A stretch of 64,000 nt of DNA from Pseudarthrobacter oxydans (lineage in GTDB: Bacteria; Actinomycetota; Actinomycetes; Actinomycetales; Micrococcaceae), in the NCBI RefSeq assembly GCF_030812335.1, contig NZ_JAUSSN010000012.1:91723-155722 (forward strand), in the 5' to 3' direction. The notes beneath the pieces are model-generated. The model worked only from the letters and a program-made list of their open reading frames with translations, was not told where the DNA came from and searched no databases. The position numbers and the translations under genes were made by a program. Position 1 is the stretch's first letter; each line of letters begins with the position of its first letter. Positions 1 through 9,231 of the stretch are shown in pieces.

Positions 1-1
1 G

Positions 2-937
<936 letters not shown>

Positions 938-939
938 TC

Positions 940-1626
940 ATGCCGCACCACGGTAACGAAGAAGAGCACGGTTCTTCCGAGAGCCGTCGCGACGCCGAAC
1001 AGCGGGAGAACGAGCCGCAGAAGCCGATCATCCACGACAACCGCAAGGTTGATCCGAAGACCGGCCAGGCCCGCCACCCCGACCAGGAGCGCGCCAGCGC
1101 CGCCTCGGCAGACTCGGACACGGACGCCGGGGACGCCCTGTCCCAGGCGGAGGACATCCTCAACAGTGTGGAGGTGCCGGCCGCGGAGTCCGTGGCGCAG
1201 GGCGCCGACGTCGCGGAAGCGGAGGAGCTCAGGAATGACCTGCGCCGCCTGCAGGCCGAGTACGTCAACTACCGCAAGCGCGTCGAACGCGACCGTGCCG
1301 TGGCGGGGGAGATGGCCGTCATCGGCGTCCTGAACTCCCTGCTCCCGGTACTGGACGACGTCGACGCCGCCCGCCAGCACGGTGACCTCACGGACGGACC
1401 GTTCGCCGCGATCGCCGCCAAGCTGGAGAATGCGCTGAAGACGTACGGCCTGGTGCGCATCGATGAGACCGGCGTGGAGTTCGACCCCACGATCCACGAG
1501 GCCCTCATCCAGCAGCCCGGACCGGATGTCGAAATCGACACCGTCAGCCAGGTCCTGCGCTCCGGCTACAAGTCCGGCGACCGGGTCCTGCGGGCCGCCC
1601 AGGTCATCGTGGCTGTTCCGGCGTAG
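940..1626 (+). CDS. grpE: GrpE nucleotide exchange factor
   Basis: Releases ADP from DnaK and resets the chaperone cycle. 228 residues, within the actinobacterial size range. The first 85 or so residues are charged and low-complexity. A long coiled-coil helix follows (ELRNDLRRLQAEYVNYRKR, about residues 88-106) and the protein ends in the beta domain with the family signature SGYKSGDRVLRAAQVIVA near the C-terminus. The ATG is 2 bases after the dnaK stop. The 94-bp gap before dnaJ holds a strong inverted repeat (1642-1690), unusual inside this otherwise tight operon. Confidence 0.96.
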   Translation: MPHHGNEEEHGSSESRRDAEQRENEPQKPIIHDNRKVDPKTGQARHPDQERASAASADSDTDAGDALSQAEDILNSVEVPAAESVAQGADVAEAEELRNDLRRLQAEYVNYRKRVERDRAVAGEMAVIGVLNSLLPVLDDVDAARQHGDLTDGPFAAIAAKLENALKTYGLVRIDETGVEFDPTIHEALIQQPGPDVEIDTVSQVLRSGYKSGDRVLRAAQVIVAVPA

Positions 1627-1634
1627 CAGTACCC

Positions 1635-1697
1635 CATCGAAGTGACAGTTCGCGCCCGTGTTTCGACCAAACATCGGCGCGAACTGTCACCTCGGCA
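1635..1697. repeat. Palindromic element, family F2, copy 1 (grpE-dnaJ gap)
   Basis: Perfect 15-bp arms at 1642-1656 and 1676-1690 (GTGACAGTTCGCGCC and its complement). The loop itself folds further (TGTTT 1659-1663 with AAACA 1669-1673), leaving a 5-base loop. A diverged copy with the same right arm and the same trailing CACCTCGG lies at 34971-35024, so this is a dispersed element and not only an operon hairpin. No U-run follows. In the transcript it would be a stable stem just upstream of dnaJ. Confidence 0.85.
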
Positions 1698-1720
1698 CAC
1701 AGATTTGAAAGGAAACGCCA

Positions 1721-2710
1721 TTGGCTAGCCAGGACTGGGTGGACAAGGACTTTTACAAGATCCTTGGAGTCGCCAAGGACGCTTCCGACGCCGACATCAA
1801 GAAGGCTTACCGGAAGCTCGCGCGGCAGCACCATCCGGACACCAATGCGGGGAATGTCGCTTCGGAGAAGAAGTTCAAGGACATCTCCGAGGCCTACTCC
1901 GTGCTCTCCGACGCCGACGAGCGCCAGCAGTACGACGCCATCCGGGCGATGGGCGGGGGAGCCCGGTTCGCCCCGGGCGGTAGCGGCGGCGCCGGCGGCG
2001 GGGCCGGCTTCGAGGACCTCTTCGGCGGGCTGTTCACCGGCGGCAGCGGACGCCACTCCGGCGGCTACAGCACAGCCGGCGGCATTCCGCCGGAGTTCGC
2101 CGATCTCTTCGGCGGAGCGGGCGGCGGCTTCGGCGGCGGCGGGCAGTCGTTCCAGCGGGCCCCGCAAAAAGGCGCGGACCGGACGGCGTCGACCTCCATT
2201 TCCTTCGCCGGATCCATCCGCGGCACCACCATCGGCCTGCGTGAACCGGACGGCGAAGTCATCGACGTCCGCGTCCCGGCCGGCATCAAGGACGGCCAGA
2301 AGGTCCGGGTCCGCGGCAAGGGCCAGTACGGTCCGGCCGGAAACGGGGACCTCATGGTCACCGTCTCGGTGAAGCCGCACGATTTCTACGTCCGCGACGG
2401 CGACAACCTGCGCATCCACGTGCCGGTCACCTTTCCGGAGGCCGCCCTGGGCGCCGACATCGAGGTCCCGACCATCGACGGCGACAAGGTCAAGGTCCGC
2501 GTCCCTGCCGGCACGCCGTCGGGGCGCACCCTCCGCGTCAAGGGCCGAGGCGTCAAGCACTCCAGGGCCACCGGGGACCTGCTGGTGACCATCGACGTCG
2601 CCGTCCCGCGGAAGCTGAACAAGGAAGCCGAGGAGGCCGTCAAGGCCTTCGCCGCGGCCACCGCCGGCGAGGACGTCCGCGCCGAACTGGCAGCCAAGGC
2701 CCGGCTCTAG
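1721..2710 (+). CDS. dnaJ: DnaJ-type co-chaperone without zinc finger
   Basis: J-domain protein that delivers substrates to DnaK and stimulates its ATPase. 329 residues from TTG, chosen because of GAAAGGAAA just upstream (1708-1716) and because the J domain starts directly after it. The HPD motif is at residues 38-40, a Gly/Phe-rich linker spans about 83-147, and two beta-sandwich C-terminal domains follow. No CxxCxGxG repeats occur, so it is a type II (CbpA-like) J protein, although it occupies the place of DnaJ1 in the dnaK operon. hspR begins 15 bases downstream. Confidence 0.93.
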   Translation: MASQDWVDKDFYKILGVAKDASDADIKKAYRKLARQHHPDTNAGNVASEKKFKDISEAYSVLSDADERQQYDAIRAMGGGARFAPGGSGGAGGGAGFEDLFGGLFTGGSGRHSGGYSTAGGIPPEFADLFGGAGGGFGGGGQSFQRAPQKGADRTASTSISFAGSIRGTTIGLREPDGEVIDVRVPAGIKDGQKVRVRGKGQYGPAGNGDLMVTVSVKPHDFYVRDGDNLRIHVPVTFPEAALGADIEVPTIDGDKVKVRVPAGTPSGRTLRVKGRGVKHSRATGDLLVTIDVAVPRKLNKEAEEAVKAFAAATAGEDVRAELAAKARL

Positions 2711-2725
2711 GAGCGGACGCCCGCC

Positions 2726-3148
2726 ATGGCCATCGACTACGAGCAGCCGATCTTCGTCATCTCCGTCGCCGCGGAACTGGCGGACATGCACCCCCAGACG
2801 CTGCGGCAGTATGACCGGCTGGGCATCGTCTCGCCCAGCCGCGCCCCCGGCAAGTCCCGCCGCTATTCGCAGCGCGACATCACCATGCTCCGCGAGGTGC
2901 AGCGGCTCTCGCAGGAGGGCGTCTCCCTCGAAGGCATCAAACGGATCCTCCAGCTGGAGAACCAGGTGGCCGCCCTGCAGCGGCGCGTCGCCGAGCTGAG
3001 CGAAGAACTCGAACGCCGCCCCCGCAGCCTGGAGTCCCGCATCTTCGCCGCCGGCGCCGCGGGCGACGTCGTCAGCCTGGCCCGCGGCAAGCGCCCCCGG
3101 GCCCGGTCCCAGGCCGTCGTGGTGTGGCGGCCGCGGAACGGCGAGTGA
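2726..3148 (+). CDS. hspR: HspR, MerR-family heat-shock repressor
   Basis: Autoregulatory repressor of the dnaK operon. In actinobacteria HspR binds HAIR sites (CTTGAGT-N7-ACTCAAG) with DnaK as co-repressor. 140 residues. The MerR winged helix-turn-helix covers about residues 9-78 (AAELADMHPQTLRQYDRLG) and is followed by a dimerising helix (about 78-98) and a short basic tail ending VVWRPRNGE. ATG at 2726 is preceded by GGAGCGG. A matching HAIR site overlaps the clpB promoter at 46227-46253 in this window, so at least one distant target is visible. Confidence 0.95.
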   Translation: MAIDYEQPIFVISVAAELADMHPQTLRQYDRLGIVSPSRAPGKSRRYSQRDITMLREVQRLSQEGVSLEGIKRILQLENQVAALQRRVAELSEELERRPRSLESRIFAAGAAGDVVSLARGKRPRARSQAVVVWRPRNGE

Positions 3149-3188
3149 CGCCGCCCGACGCCCGCCGCCCGGCGCTGTCCGCGCCGTC

Positions 3189-3221
3189 CAAGTAGTCGGC
3201 TGCCCTAGGGCAAGTAGTCGG
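3189..3221. repeat. Spaced direct repeat CAAGTAGTCGG around CCCTAGGG
   Basis: The 11-bp word CAAGTAGTCGG occurs at 3189-3199 and 3211-3221, period 22 bp, separated by the palindrome CCCTAGGG (3203-3210). It is followed by another palindrome, CCCGGGCCCCGGG (3223-3235). The site lies between hspR and a small membrane-protein gene. Function unknown; it could be a tandem operator or the 3' structure of the dnaK operon. Confidence 0.5.
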
Positions 3222-3425
3222 ACCCGGGCCCCGGGTAGTTCCCGGCCCGAAAGACGGGTACCGGGTTTGCGTGACTTCGGGGCCGCCCGGCCGTTTGAAT
3301 TGTCCTGCACGAACGACTGGCATCACAGCCAGCGAAGCAGCGAGGACCGCCGGGGGGCGCCGCATGTTTGATCCATTTTCGCCGGGCAGACCGGCACCTG
3401 CACCCGCACTGATCGCGGGCAGGGC

Positions 3426-3824
3426 ATGAACTCCGGGCTCCAGGCCCTGGCCATGTTCGCAGGATCCATCACGGGCTCGATCCTGCTGACCGTGGGCCAG
3501 ACCATCGTCGTCATCTGCGTCTGCTTCGACATGGTCCGTGCCCTCTCGGTGCCGCGGTCCCACCGCCGGTACGTGGCCAACACCGTCTTCACCACCCTGG
3601 CCTGGCCCTCGATCCTGATCTGCGCGGTCAGCGTGCTGATCGATGCCGCGAGCGGGACATGGAAGGACGTCGCCGCCGGGGTGTTCATGATGGTCGTGGT
3701 GACCTACCGGTGGAAGCACGGCGGTGATGAGGACAGCTGGTGGAAGGGCAAGGGCAAGAAACTGGCCACGTGGTTCCGGAAGCAGACAATATCCCGGTCC
3801 GTCACTGCGCCGGCTGCGGCCTGA
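3426..3824 (+). CDS. Small membrane protein, function unknown
   Basis: 132 residues, no family recognised. Hydrophobic segments at about residues 7-35 (LAMFAGSITGSILLTVGQTIVVICVCF, broken here into its core) and 50-70, with a weaker one near 78-90, suggest two or three membrane spans. The C-terminal third is basic (WWKGKGKKLATWFRKQ). No ribosome site stands out before ATG 3426 (GGGCAGGGC). The gene is separated from hspR by 277 bp and runs convergently to the helicase gene, whose stop lies 31 bp beyond. Composition matches the neighbours. Confidence 0.6.
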   Translation: MNSGLQALAMFAGSITGSILLTVGQTIVVICVCFDMVRALSVPRSHRRYVANTVFTTLAWPSILICAVSVLIDAASGTWKDVAAGVFMMVVVTYRWKHGGDEDSWWKGKGKKLATWFRKQTISRSVTAPAAA

Positions 3825-3855
3825 CCCCAGCGTTACTGTCAGGGGCGGCTCCCCG

Positions 3856-6800
3856 TCAGTCGGTGAACAGCGCGGCTAGGTCCTCGGCCGTCAGCGCTCC
3901 GCCGGAGAGTGTGTCGCCTTCCATGACGTCCGCGAACAGCTGGGACTTCCTGGCCTTGAGTGCCATGACCTTTTCCTCGATGGTGTCCTTGGCGACCAGC
4001 CGGTAGACCATGACGTTCCGGGCCTGGCCGATCCGGTGCGTGCGGTCCACGGCCTGCGCCTCGGAGGCGGGGTTCCACCACGGGTCCAGCAGGAACACGT
4101 AGTCCGCCTCCGTCAGGTTCAGGCCGAAGCCGCCGGCCTTGAGGCTGATCAGGAACACCGGTGCGGCGCCGTTCTTGAACTCGTTCACGACGTCGGTGCG
4201 GTTGCGGGTGCTGCCGTCGAGGTAGCAGAACTCGATGTTCTCTTCGACGAGCCGTTCGCGGACCTTGCCCAGGAAGCCGGTGAACTGGCTGAAGATCAGG
4301 GCCCGGTGCCCTTCCGCCACCAGGTCCTCCAGCTGTTCGAAGAGCACATCGAGTTTGCTGGACCGCACACCGGAGAGCGAGGGGTCGATCAGCGAGGGAT
4401 CCAGGCTGAGCTGCCGGAGCAGGGTGAGGGACTGGAAGATGGTGAAGCGGTTCTTGTTGACGTCGTCGATCAGGCCCAGGATCTTCTGCCGCTCCCGCTG
4501 CAGGTGCGTCTGGTAGACCTTCTGGTGCCGCGGGTTCAGCACCACCTCGAGGATCTGCTCCTGCTTCGGCGGAAGGTCGTGGATGACCTGCTCCTTGGTG
4601 CGGCGCATCATCAGCGGTCGGACCCGGCGACGCAGCTTGTCCAGCTGGGCCTTGTCGCCGTTCTTCTCGACCGGCTTCTGGTAGTACTCGGCGAACCGCT
4701 TCGGGCTGGAGAAGAGCCCCGGCGCGACGATGGAGGTGAGCGCCCAGAACTCCATCAGGTTGTTCTCCAGCGGGGTGCCGGTGATGGCGAGTTTGAACAC
4801 CGCCGGGAGTTTCCGGGCGCACTGGTAGGCCTTGGACTGGTGGTTCTTGACGAACTGGGCCTCGTCCAGGACCAGGCCGGCCCACTCCTTGGAGGCATAG
4901 GCCTCATAGTCGATCCGGAACAGGGCGTAGGAGGTGATGACGATGTCCGCCCCCGCCATAGCCTCCGCGGGGCTCGAGCCGCTCTTGGCAAAGGTCTCGC
5001 CGACGGCGCGCACCGTGAGGCCGGGGGCGAACCGCGCGGTCTCGGCCTCCCAGTTGCCCACCACACTCGTCGGGGCAACGACCAGGAACGGCGCAACGCC
5101 GGGCGCAGCACTCGCGGGACCCGGCGCGGGAGGCACCGTGCCGGCGGCCTCAGCGCCGGCGGCCTCAGCGCCGTCGGACGCTGCGGCGGGCCCGGACGCC
5201 AGGTCCTTGGCGGCGCAGATCAGCGCCAGCGCCTGCACGGTCTTGCCCAGTCCCATGTCATCGGCCAGCACCCCGCCGAGTCCGTGTCGGTAGAGGAAGC
5301 TGAGCCAGTTGAAGCCCTCCAGCTGGTATGGGCGCAGCTCGGCGTTGAGGGTTGCGGGCAGCGGGAGGCCCTTCACGCCGCCTTCCAGCAGCCCGCCGAC
5401 AGCCTCGCGCCAGGCCGCGGCCTGTTCGTCCACGATGCCCAGTTGCGCGAGCTCGTCCCAGAGCCCGGCCTGGAAACGGCTGATCTGCAGCGGCGCGTCC
5501 TTGTTGTCCTGCAGTTCCCGCGCCTCTTCAATCAGCGCCCGCAGCTGGTGCAGTTCGGGCAGGTCCAGGGAGAAGTAGGCGCCGCTGGGCAGCAGCATCT
5601 TGGTCTGGCCGGCGGCGAGGGCGGAGAAAACGGCCGCGAAGGACACCGGCTGGCCCTCCAGGGAAATCTGGATGCCCAGGTCGAACCAGTCCCGCTGCTC
5701 GGTGGCCTTGGTGGAGATGGACACCACCGGGGCCTCCTCGGCCTCGCGGTAGTCGGCGATTTCGCCGGCCGTGTCCACGCTGACGCCGGGGACCTCGCGG
5801 AGCGCAGGGAGCAGCTCCTCGGTGAAGGCCAGGGTGTCGAGACCGCTGAGCTCGGCCGAGGCTGCCAGCCGCGGTGTTCCCCAGCCGCCCGTGGCCGACT
5901 CGCCCAGCGCCGGCACCACGTCCCAGGGCTGTCCGAGGGCTTCGAGGATGCGGGCCTCGGCAGGGTCGTCCCGGTAGCCGTGATCGCCGGGGTGGCGCCA
6001 CAGCGGCTGCGACGTGACGAGCGTGCCGGCCTTGTAGTGCCACTCCCAGTGCAGCCGGACCCTGTGGTCGGCGCCGTAATTCGCCAGCAGCGACAGGGTG
6101 GGAACAGCCAGCTGGGGCAGCACCACGGACTCGTCGGAGGCCGTGACCCGGGCGCTCTGCTTGAGTTTGGGGTAGAAGCCGGTCAGGAAGCGGCTCTCGT
6201 CCCGGGCCGGGATGTGCAGCGTGGTGCCCGCCGTGACGAAGGTCAGGAGCTCCTCGCTGAGCCCGCCCTCCAGCGGGGCGAGCGTGATGGCGGAGTCCGT
6301 CGGGGCGACTCCGGGCAGGGCGTCCGCCCCGGAGGTCAGGAAGATCCCGTGCGCCGGGCGCCCGATGGTCCCGACGGTCGCCGGATCAACCACCTCCCCC
6401 TCCACGGTGATGCTGGGGGCCAGGGACAGCCCGCCGTCGTCCCCGCCGGCGGCGGCGGGCACGACGGCGCCGTTCCCCTCGACGGGGGCCGGCGCGTTGC
6501 CGAACCGGGTCAGGTTGAGCCCGACGGCGGCCGGCTGTTCAACGAGGCGCACGGGCTCCGGGCCCCGGCTGTGGACCAGGGCGAGGCCGATCTTCCCGGC
6601 CTGGGCCAGCAGGCTCCACAGGTTCTTCCCGGCATAGGTGTTCAGGCCCAGCCACAGCCCGGTTCCGGCGTGCTGGCGGTTCGCCTGGGCGGTGTGCGAC
6701 GCGAGGAACTCCTGCATCCACTCGACGTGGGACTCGTTGCATTCGCGCCGGTAGCTCAGGTAGCTCAGCGTGTTCCAGGAGACATCGCCGCGGATCCATT

Positions 6801-7368
6801 TGCCCTTGGCGCCCATGATCACGGGACGGGCCTTCAGCTGGCGCACGCTGCGCAGCGGATCCCGGCGTCCGGTGTAGGAGAAGTGCGGGGCGGGTTCTTC
6901 AATCTCGAACTGGAGCGCCAGCGGGACCCCGCTGGTGGACTGCGTGATCCCCGGCTGGGCGATCAGCGGGCTGAGGGCCTGTTCCCAGTCCGGGACCTCG
7001 AGCACCGGGGCCTGCCGGGACAGCCGGCTGACGTCGGCGGGGGCCAGCAGCTGGACCCGGATCGCGGGGTTGTCCTCGGCTGCGAACAACAGTGCGGCCA
7101 CATGCTTGCAGTCCTTCCGGACCGGGCAGCTGCAGACGCCGACGGTGCAGCTCCAGCCGCCCGCCTTCCGGACCAGCTTCGCCGTCGTCGAATACGGCAC
7201 GTCGGCACCGCCCCGCACCTTGCCGAGCATGAGTCCGGTGGCGGCGTCGAAGGAAATGCCGGAAACGCGGCTCCCCATGGCGTAGGCGAGCCCGGCCGCG
7301 AGGGAGCGGTCGTTGATCGCGGGAGTCTGTATTGCCAGTGCCGCACTATCGTCCGGGTGGGAGGGCAT
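3856..7368 (-). CDS. SWIM zinc-finger, SNF2/Rad54-type helicase
   Basis: ATP-driven DNA translocase of superfamily 2. 1170 residues. A SWIM zinc finger sits near residues 77-93 (CSCPVRKDCKHVAALLF), then a long bacterial SNF2 middle region, then the motor: motif I DDMGLGKT near 702, motif II DEAQ near 835, and a RecA2 lobe with LISLKAGGFGLNLTEADYV and the Arg-finger stretch DRTHRIGQ near 1115. A Pro/Ala/Gly-rich insert (about residues 722-757) follows motif I and contains a short tandem duplication. Bacterial HepA-like proteins of this type act in DNA or transcription-complex remodelling; the substrate here is unknown. It is divergent from the DMP19-like gene, with 225 bp between starts. Confidence 0.93.
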   Translation of the reverse strand: MPSHPDDSAALAIQTPAINDRSLAAGLAYAMGSRVSGISFDAATGLMLGKVRGGADVPYSTTAKLVRKAGGWSCTVGVCSCPVRKDCKHVAALLFAAEDNPAIRVQLLAPADVSRLSRQAPVLEVPDWEQALSPLIAQPGITQSTSGVPLALQFEIEEPAPHFSYTGRRDPLRSVRQLKARPVIMGAKGKWIRGDVSWNTLSYLSYRRECNESHVEWMQEFLASHTAQANRQHAGTGLWLGLNTYAGKNLWSLLAQAGKIGLALVHSRGPEPVRLVEQPAAVGLNLTRFGNAPAPVEGNGAVVPAAAGGDDGGLSLAPSITVEGEVVDPATVGTIGRPAHGIFLTSGADALPGVAPTDSAITLAPLEGGLSEELLTFVTAGTTLHIPARDESRFLTGFYPKLKQSARVTASDESVVLPQLAVPTLSLLANYGADHRVRLHWEWHYKAGTLVTSQPLWRHPGDHGYRDDPAEARILEALGQPWDVVPALGESATGGWGTPRLAASAELSGLDTLAFTEELLPALREVPGVSVDTAGEIADYREAEEAPVVSISTKATEQRDWFDLGIQISLEGQPVSFAAVFSALAAGQTKMLLPSGAYFSLDLPELHQLRALIEEARELQDNKDAPLQISRFQAGLWDELAQLGIVDEQAAAWREAVGGLLEGGVKGLPLPATLNAELRPYQLEGFNWLSFLYRHGLGGVLADDMGLGKTVQALALICAAKDLASGPAAASDGAEAAGAEAAGTVPPAPGPASAAPGVAPFLVVAPTSVVGNWEAETARFAPGLTVRAVGETFAKSGSSPAEAMAGADIVITSYALFRIDYEAYASKEWAGLVLDEAQFVKNHQSKAYQCARKLPAVFKLAITGTPLENNLMEFWALTSIVAPGLFSSPKRFAEYYQKPVEKNGDKAQLDKLRRRVRPLMMRRTKEQVIHDLPPKQEQILEVVLNPRHQKVYQTHLQRERQKILGLIDDVNKNRFTIFQSLTLLRQLSLDPSLIDPSLSGVRSSKLDVLFEQLEDLVAEGHRALIFSQFTGFLGKVRERLVEENIEFCYLDGSTRNRTDVVNEFKNGAAPVFLISLKAGGFGLNLTEADYVFLLDPWWNPASEAQAVDRTHRIGQARNVMVYRLVAKDTIEEKVMALKARKSQLFADVMEGDTLSGGALTAEDLAALFTD

Positions 7369-7593
7369 GTGCGCACTACTTTCGGCAGTTGGTCATCGGA
7401 TCCATCTTAGCGAGCCTGACCGGTCTCCCCGTACTGGGTGCCCGGCTATGTGGATATCCGGCCGCGGGACGTGCCGGGCCCTGACACCCAAACTTCGCCG
7501 GACGTTCAGCTGAGGCTCAACCCCGGGGCCGGCGGCGCCACGTAGCGTGGAAAGGGTTCGGAGCGCCACCGCCTTCAGCAGTGAGGATTTTCC

Positions 7594-8460
7594 ATGAGCA
7601 ACAGCCTTTCCACCACCCTTTCCGCCGCCGGCCACGCGACGGTCCTGCCGCGGGAGATCATCAACGGCAGCGACGCGGACGTCGTCGACGCGAATGTGGA
7701 CGTGGTCAACGCCATGTACGCGGAGCTGCTCGACGTCGGGGAAATCGCGCCGAACGCGCTGCGCAGCTACTACGTCGACTTCTACCTGACGCAGGCGCTG
7801 GGCGGCGGGTTCGCCCAGTACGTGTTCACCGCACCCGAACGCGAGGACATCGACGCCTACGTCCGGGCCGGGCTGGAAAACATGGGGGCCGCCGAGCACC
7901 TGAACCTCTTCAACCGCACCGTGGCCGCTTTCGAGGCCCTCTCCGAGGAGGAGGCCGACGCGTATCTTGACGGGGACGCGGATCTGGACGGCGGCACGGA
8001 CGTCCCGGCAGCGGTCCGGCTCCTGGAGGAGCTCGACGGCGAGTTCGAGGCGCTGCTGGAAACCGAGGACATCACCGCGCTCAACGCCGCCTGGCTGCGG
8101 GGCCAGGCAGACCTCCTCGTCCTGGACGAGGAGGAACTCGACCGCCACATCGCCGAGCGGGTCTCCCGGATCCCGGACCTCGCGGAGCGCCAGGCCGAGG
8201 CGGCCGAGGATGACCTGCTGGACACCCCGGAATTCGAGATGATCATCCGCGAGCTCTGTAACGTGGCCGGCCACACGCTCCTGAAGATCACCATGGGCGA
8301 CCCCAACTATGACCACGACGGCCAGACCGCCCTGGCGTGGCATTTCACCACGGACCAGGGCGAGTTCCTCATGCTCGACGACGACCAGCAAGCGGTCATG
8401 ATCCACCCGGACACGAAGGAGATTCTGGCCGCTGTCGAGTTCGAGGTCGAGGACGACTGA
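7594..8460 (+). CDS. DMP19/DUF4375-like acidic protein
   Basis: 288 residues and strongly acidic. Residues about 36-118 (AELLDVGEIAPNALRSYYVD, then GGGFAQYVF and a helical stretch) resemble the DMP19 (DUF4375) family, whose Neisseria founder mimics DNA and binds a transcription factor. The C-terminal half has further helices, a run of Asp/Glu, and a final segment (FLMLDDDQQAVMIHP) that I do not recognise. ATG 7594 follows GTGAGGATTTTCC. It is transcribed away from the SNF2 helicase; a DNA-mimic role towards that enzyme is only inference. Family assignment is moderate. Confidence 0.7.
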   Translation: MSNSLSTTLSAAGHATVLPREIINGSDADVVDANVDVVNAMYAELLDVGEIAPNALRSYYVDFYLTQALGGGFAQYVFTAPEREDIDAYVRAGLENMGAAEHLNLFNRTVAAFEALSEEEADAYLDGDADLDGGTDVPAAVRLLEELDGEFEALLETEDITALNAAWLRGQADLLVLDEEELDRHIAERVSRIPDLAERQAEAAEDDLLDTPEFEMIIRELCNVAGHTLLKITMGDPNYDHDGQTALAWHFTTDQGEFLMLDDDQQAVMIHPDTKEILAAVEFEVEDD

Positions 8461-8492
8461 GCCGGGCCGTCGGCCGCCGGGGCTGACTTTTG

Positions 8493-9032
8493 TTAGTACC
8501 CGGCGGCGCCGGTGATCATGTCACCGGTCGGGGCGACGAGGTACCAGACGCCGCCGACGCCCTGGCCCAGGATGTCCCCGGCAGCCAGGTCCTTGGCGTA
8601 GTAGTACACGGGCATCCCGTTGATGGTGAGCTGCTTTTGGCCGTCCGGGGTGGCGATGGTGCCCACGGTGCCGGTGACGCCGTCGACGGCTGGTGTGTCG
8701 GCGGCGGCGAGGACCGGGGGCCACGCGTCGAGGCAGCCGCCGGTGCAGCTGCTTGTCCCGGAGTCCTTGACGTCCTTCGTGTAGTAGTAGACGCTCATGC
8801 CCTTGCCGTCGACCACAATCCTGCCGGCGGCCGAATCCGCGACCTTGAGGTCCGGGGCGGCCGCGGCAGGTGCCGAGGTCGACGCCGGAGCCGAGGTCGC
8901 CGCGGCGCTGCCGGGCGGCGTTGTGGCGGCCGCCGACGTCGGCGACGTGCCCGTCCCGCTGGTGCCGGCACAGCCGGAGAGCAACGCGGCGAGGGCGACA
9001 GCGGACAGGCCGATGCTGAGGTGCTTTTTCAT
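8493..9032 (-). CDS. Lipoprotein with two 'secreted repeat' (Lipoprotein_15, COG4315) units
   Basis: Predicted extracytoplasmic lipoprotein of 179 residues. The signal peptide runs from MKKHLSIGLSAVALAALLSG to lipobox LLSGC, followed by an Ala/Ser/Thr-rich linker (about 25-65) and two copies of the family repeat. Each contains GMSVYYYTKD or GMPVYYYAKD and a V(W/A)P/YLVAP-type end; the first also holds a CxGGC motif. I chose ATG 9032 over an in-frame upstream start because of AGGAGCAGC directly before it and because the signal peptide begins there. It is divergent from the sigma-factor gene and has its own ECF-type promoter (9085-9112), so it is very probably a target of that sigma factor. Confidence 0.9.
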   Translation of the reverse strand: MKKHLSIGLSAVALAALLSGCAGTSGTGTSPTSAAATTPPGSAAATSAPASTSAPAAAAPDLKVADSAAGRIVVDGKGMSVYYYTKDVKDSGTSSCTGGCLDAWPPVLAAADTPAVDGVTGTVGTIATPDGQKQLTINGMPVYYYAKDLAAGDILGQGVGGVWYLVAPTGDMITGAAGY

Positions 9033-9084
9033 CTGCTGCTCCTTGACTCGAACCGGCCAACTGGCCAGGCCGGCGCTACCCGTT

Positions 9085-9112
9085 ACGACGGCCCCGGGGG
9101 AAGAATGGTTCA
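9085..9112 (-). promoter_or_regulatory. ECF-sigma promoter of the lipoprotein gene
   Basis: On the minus strand: -35 TGAACC (9112-9107), 16-bp spacer, -10 CGTCGT (9090-9085). The same elements and spacer stand before the divergent sigma gene (9162-9189). This agrees with the TGAACC-N16-CGT pattern known for SigK/SigL-type (ECF19) factors. Confidence 0.8.
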
Positions 9113-9161
9113 CAGCAGGTACCGGGCGGGCAGGCCTTGGGCGGCGCCCGGACTCCGCGCG

Positions 9162-9189
9162 TGAACCGTTCCGGCGGTCCGCGCGTCAT
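9162..9189 (+). promoter_or_regulatory. ECF-sigma autoregulatory promoter
   Basis: -35 TGAACC (9162-9167), 16-bp spacer, -10 CGTCAT (9184-9189), 42 bp before the sigma-factor ATG. The match to the promoter on the opposite strand at 9085-9112 indicates that the sigma factor transcribes itself and the lipoprotein divergently. Confidence 0.8.
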
Positions 9190-9231
9190 AAGGGGCAGCA
9201 GCGCAAACCCTCAGGGCCAGGGAGGACGGTC

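Noticed and set aside
1642..1690. Transcription terminator between grpE and dnaJ
   Set aside because: No U-run, and dnaJ-hspR has no promoter of its own that I can see; a dispersed palindrome or processing element fits better.
4036..7410. Very long open frame (over 1100 codons) opposite the SNF2 helicase gene
   Set aside because: It mirrors the helicase in the antisense direction, is Gly/Arg/Gln-rich without domains and has no ribosome site; it is a by-product of high GC.
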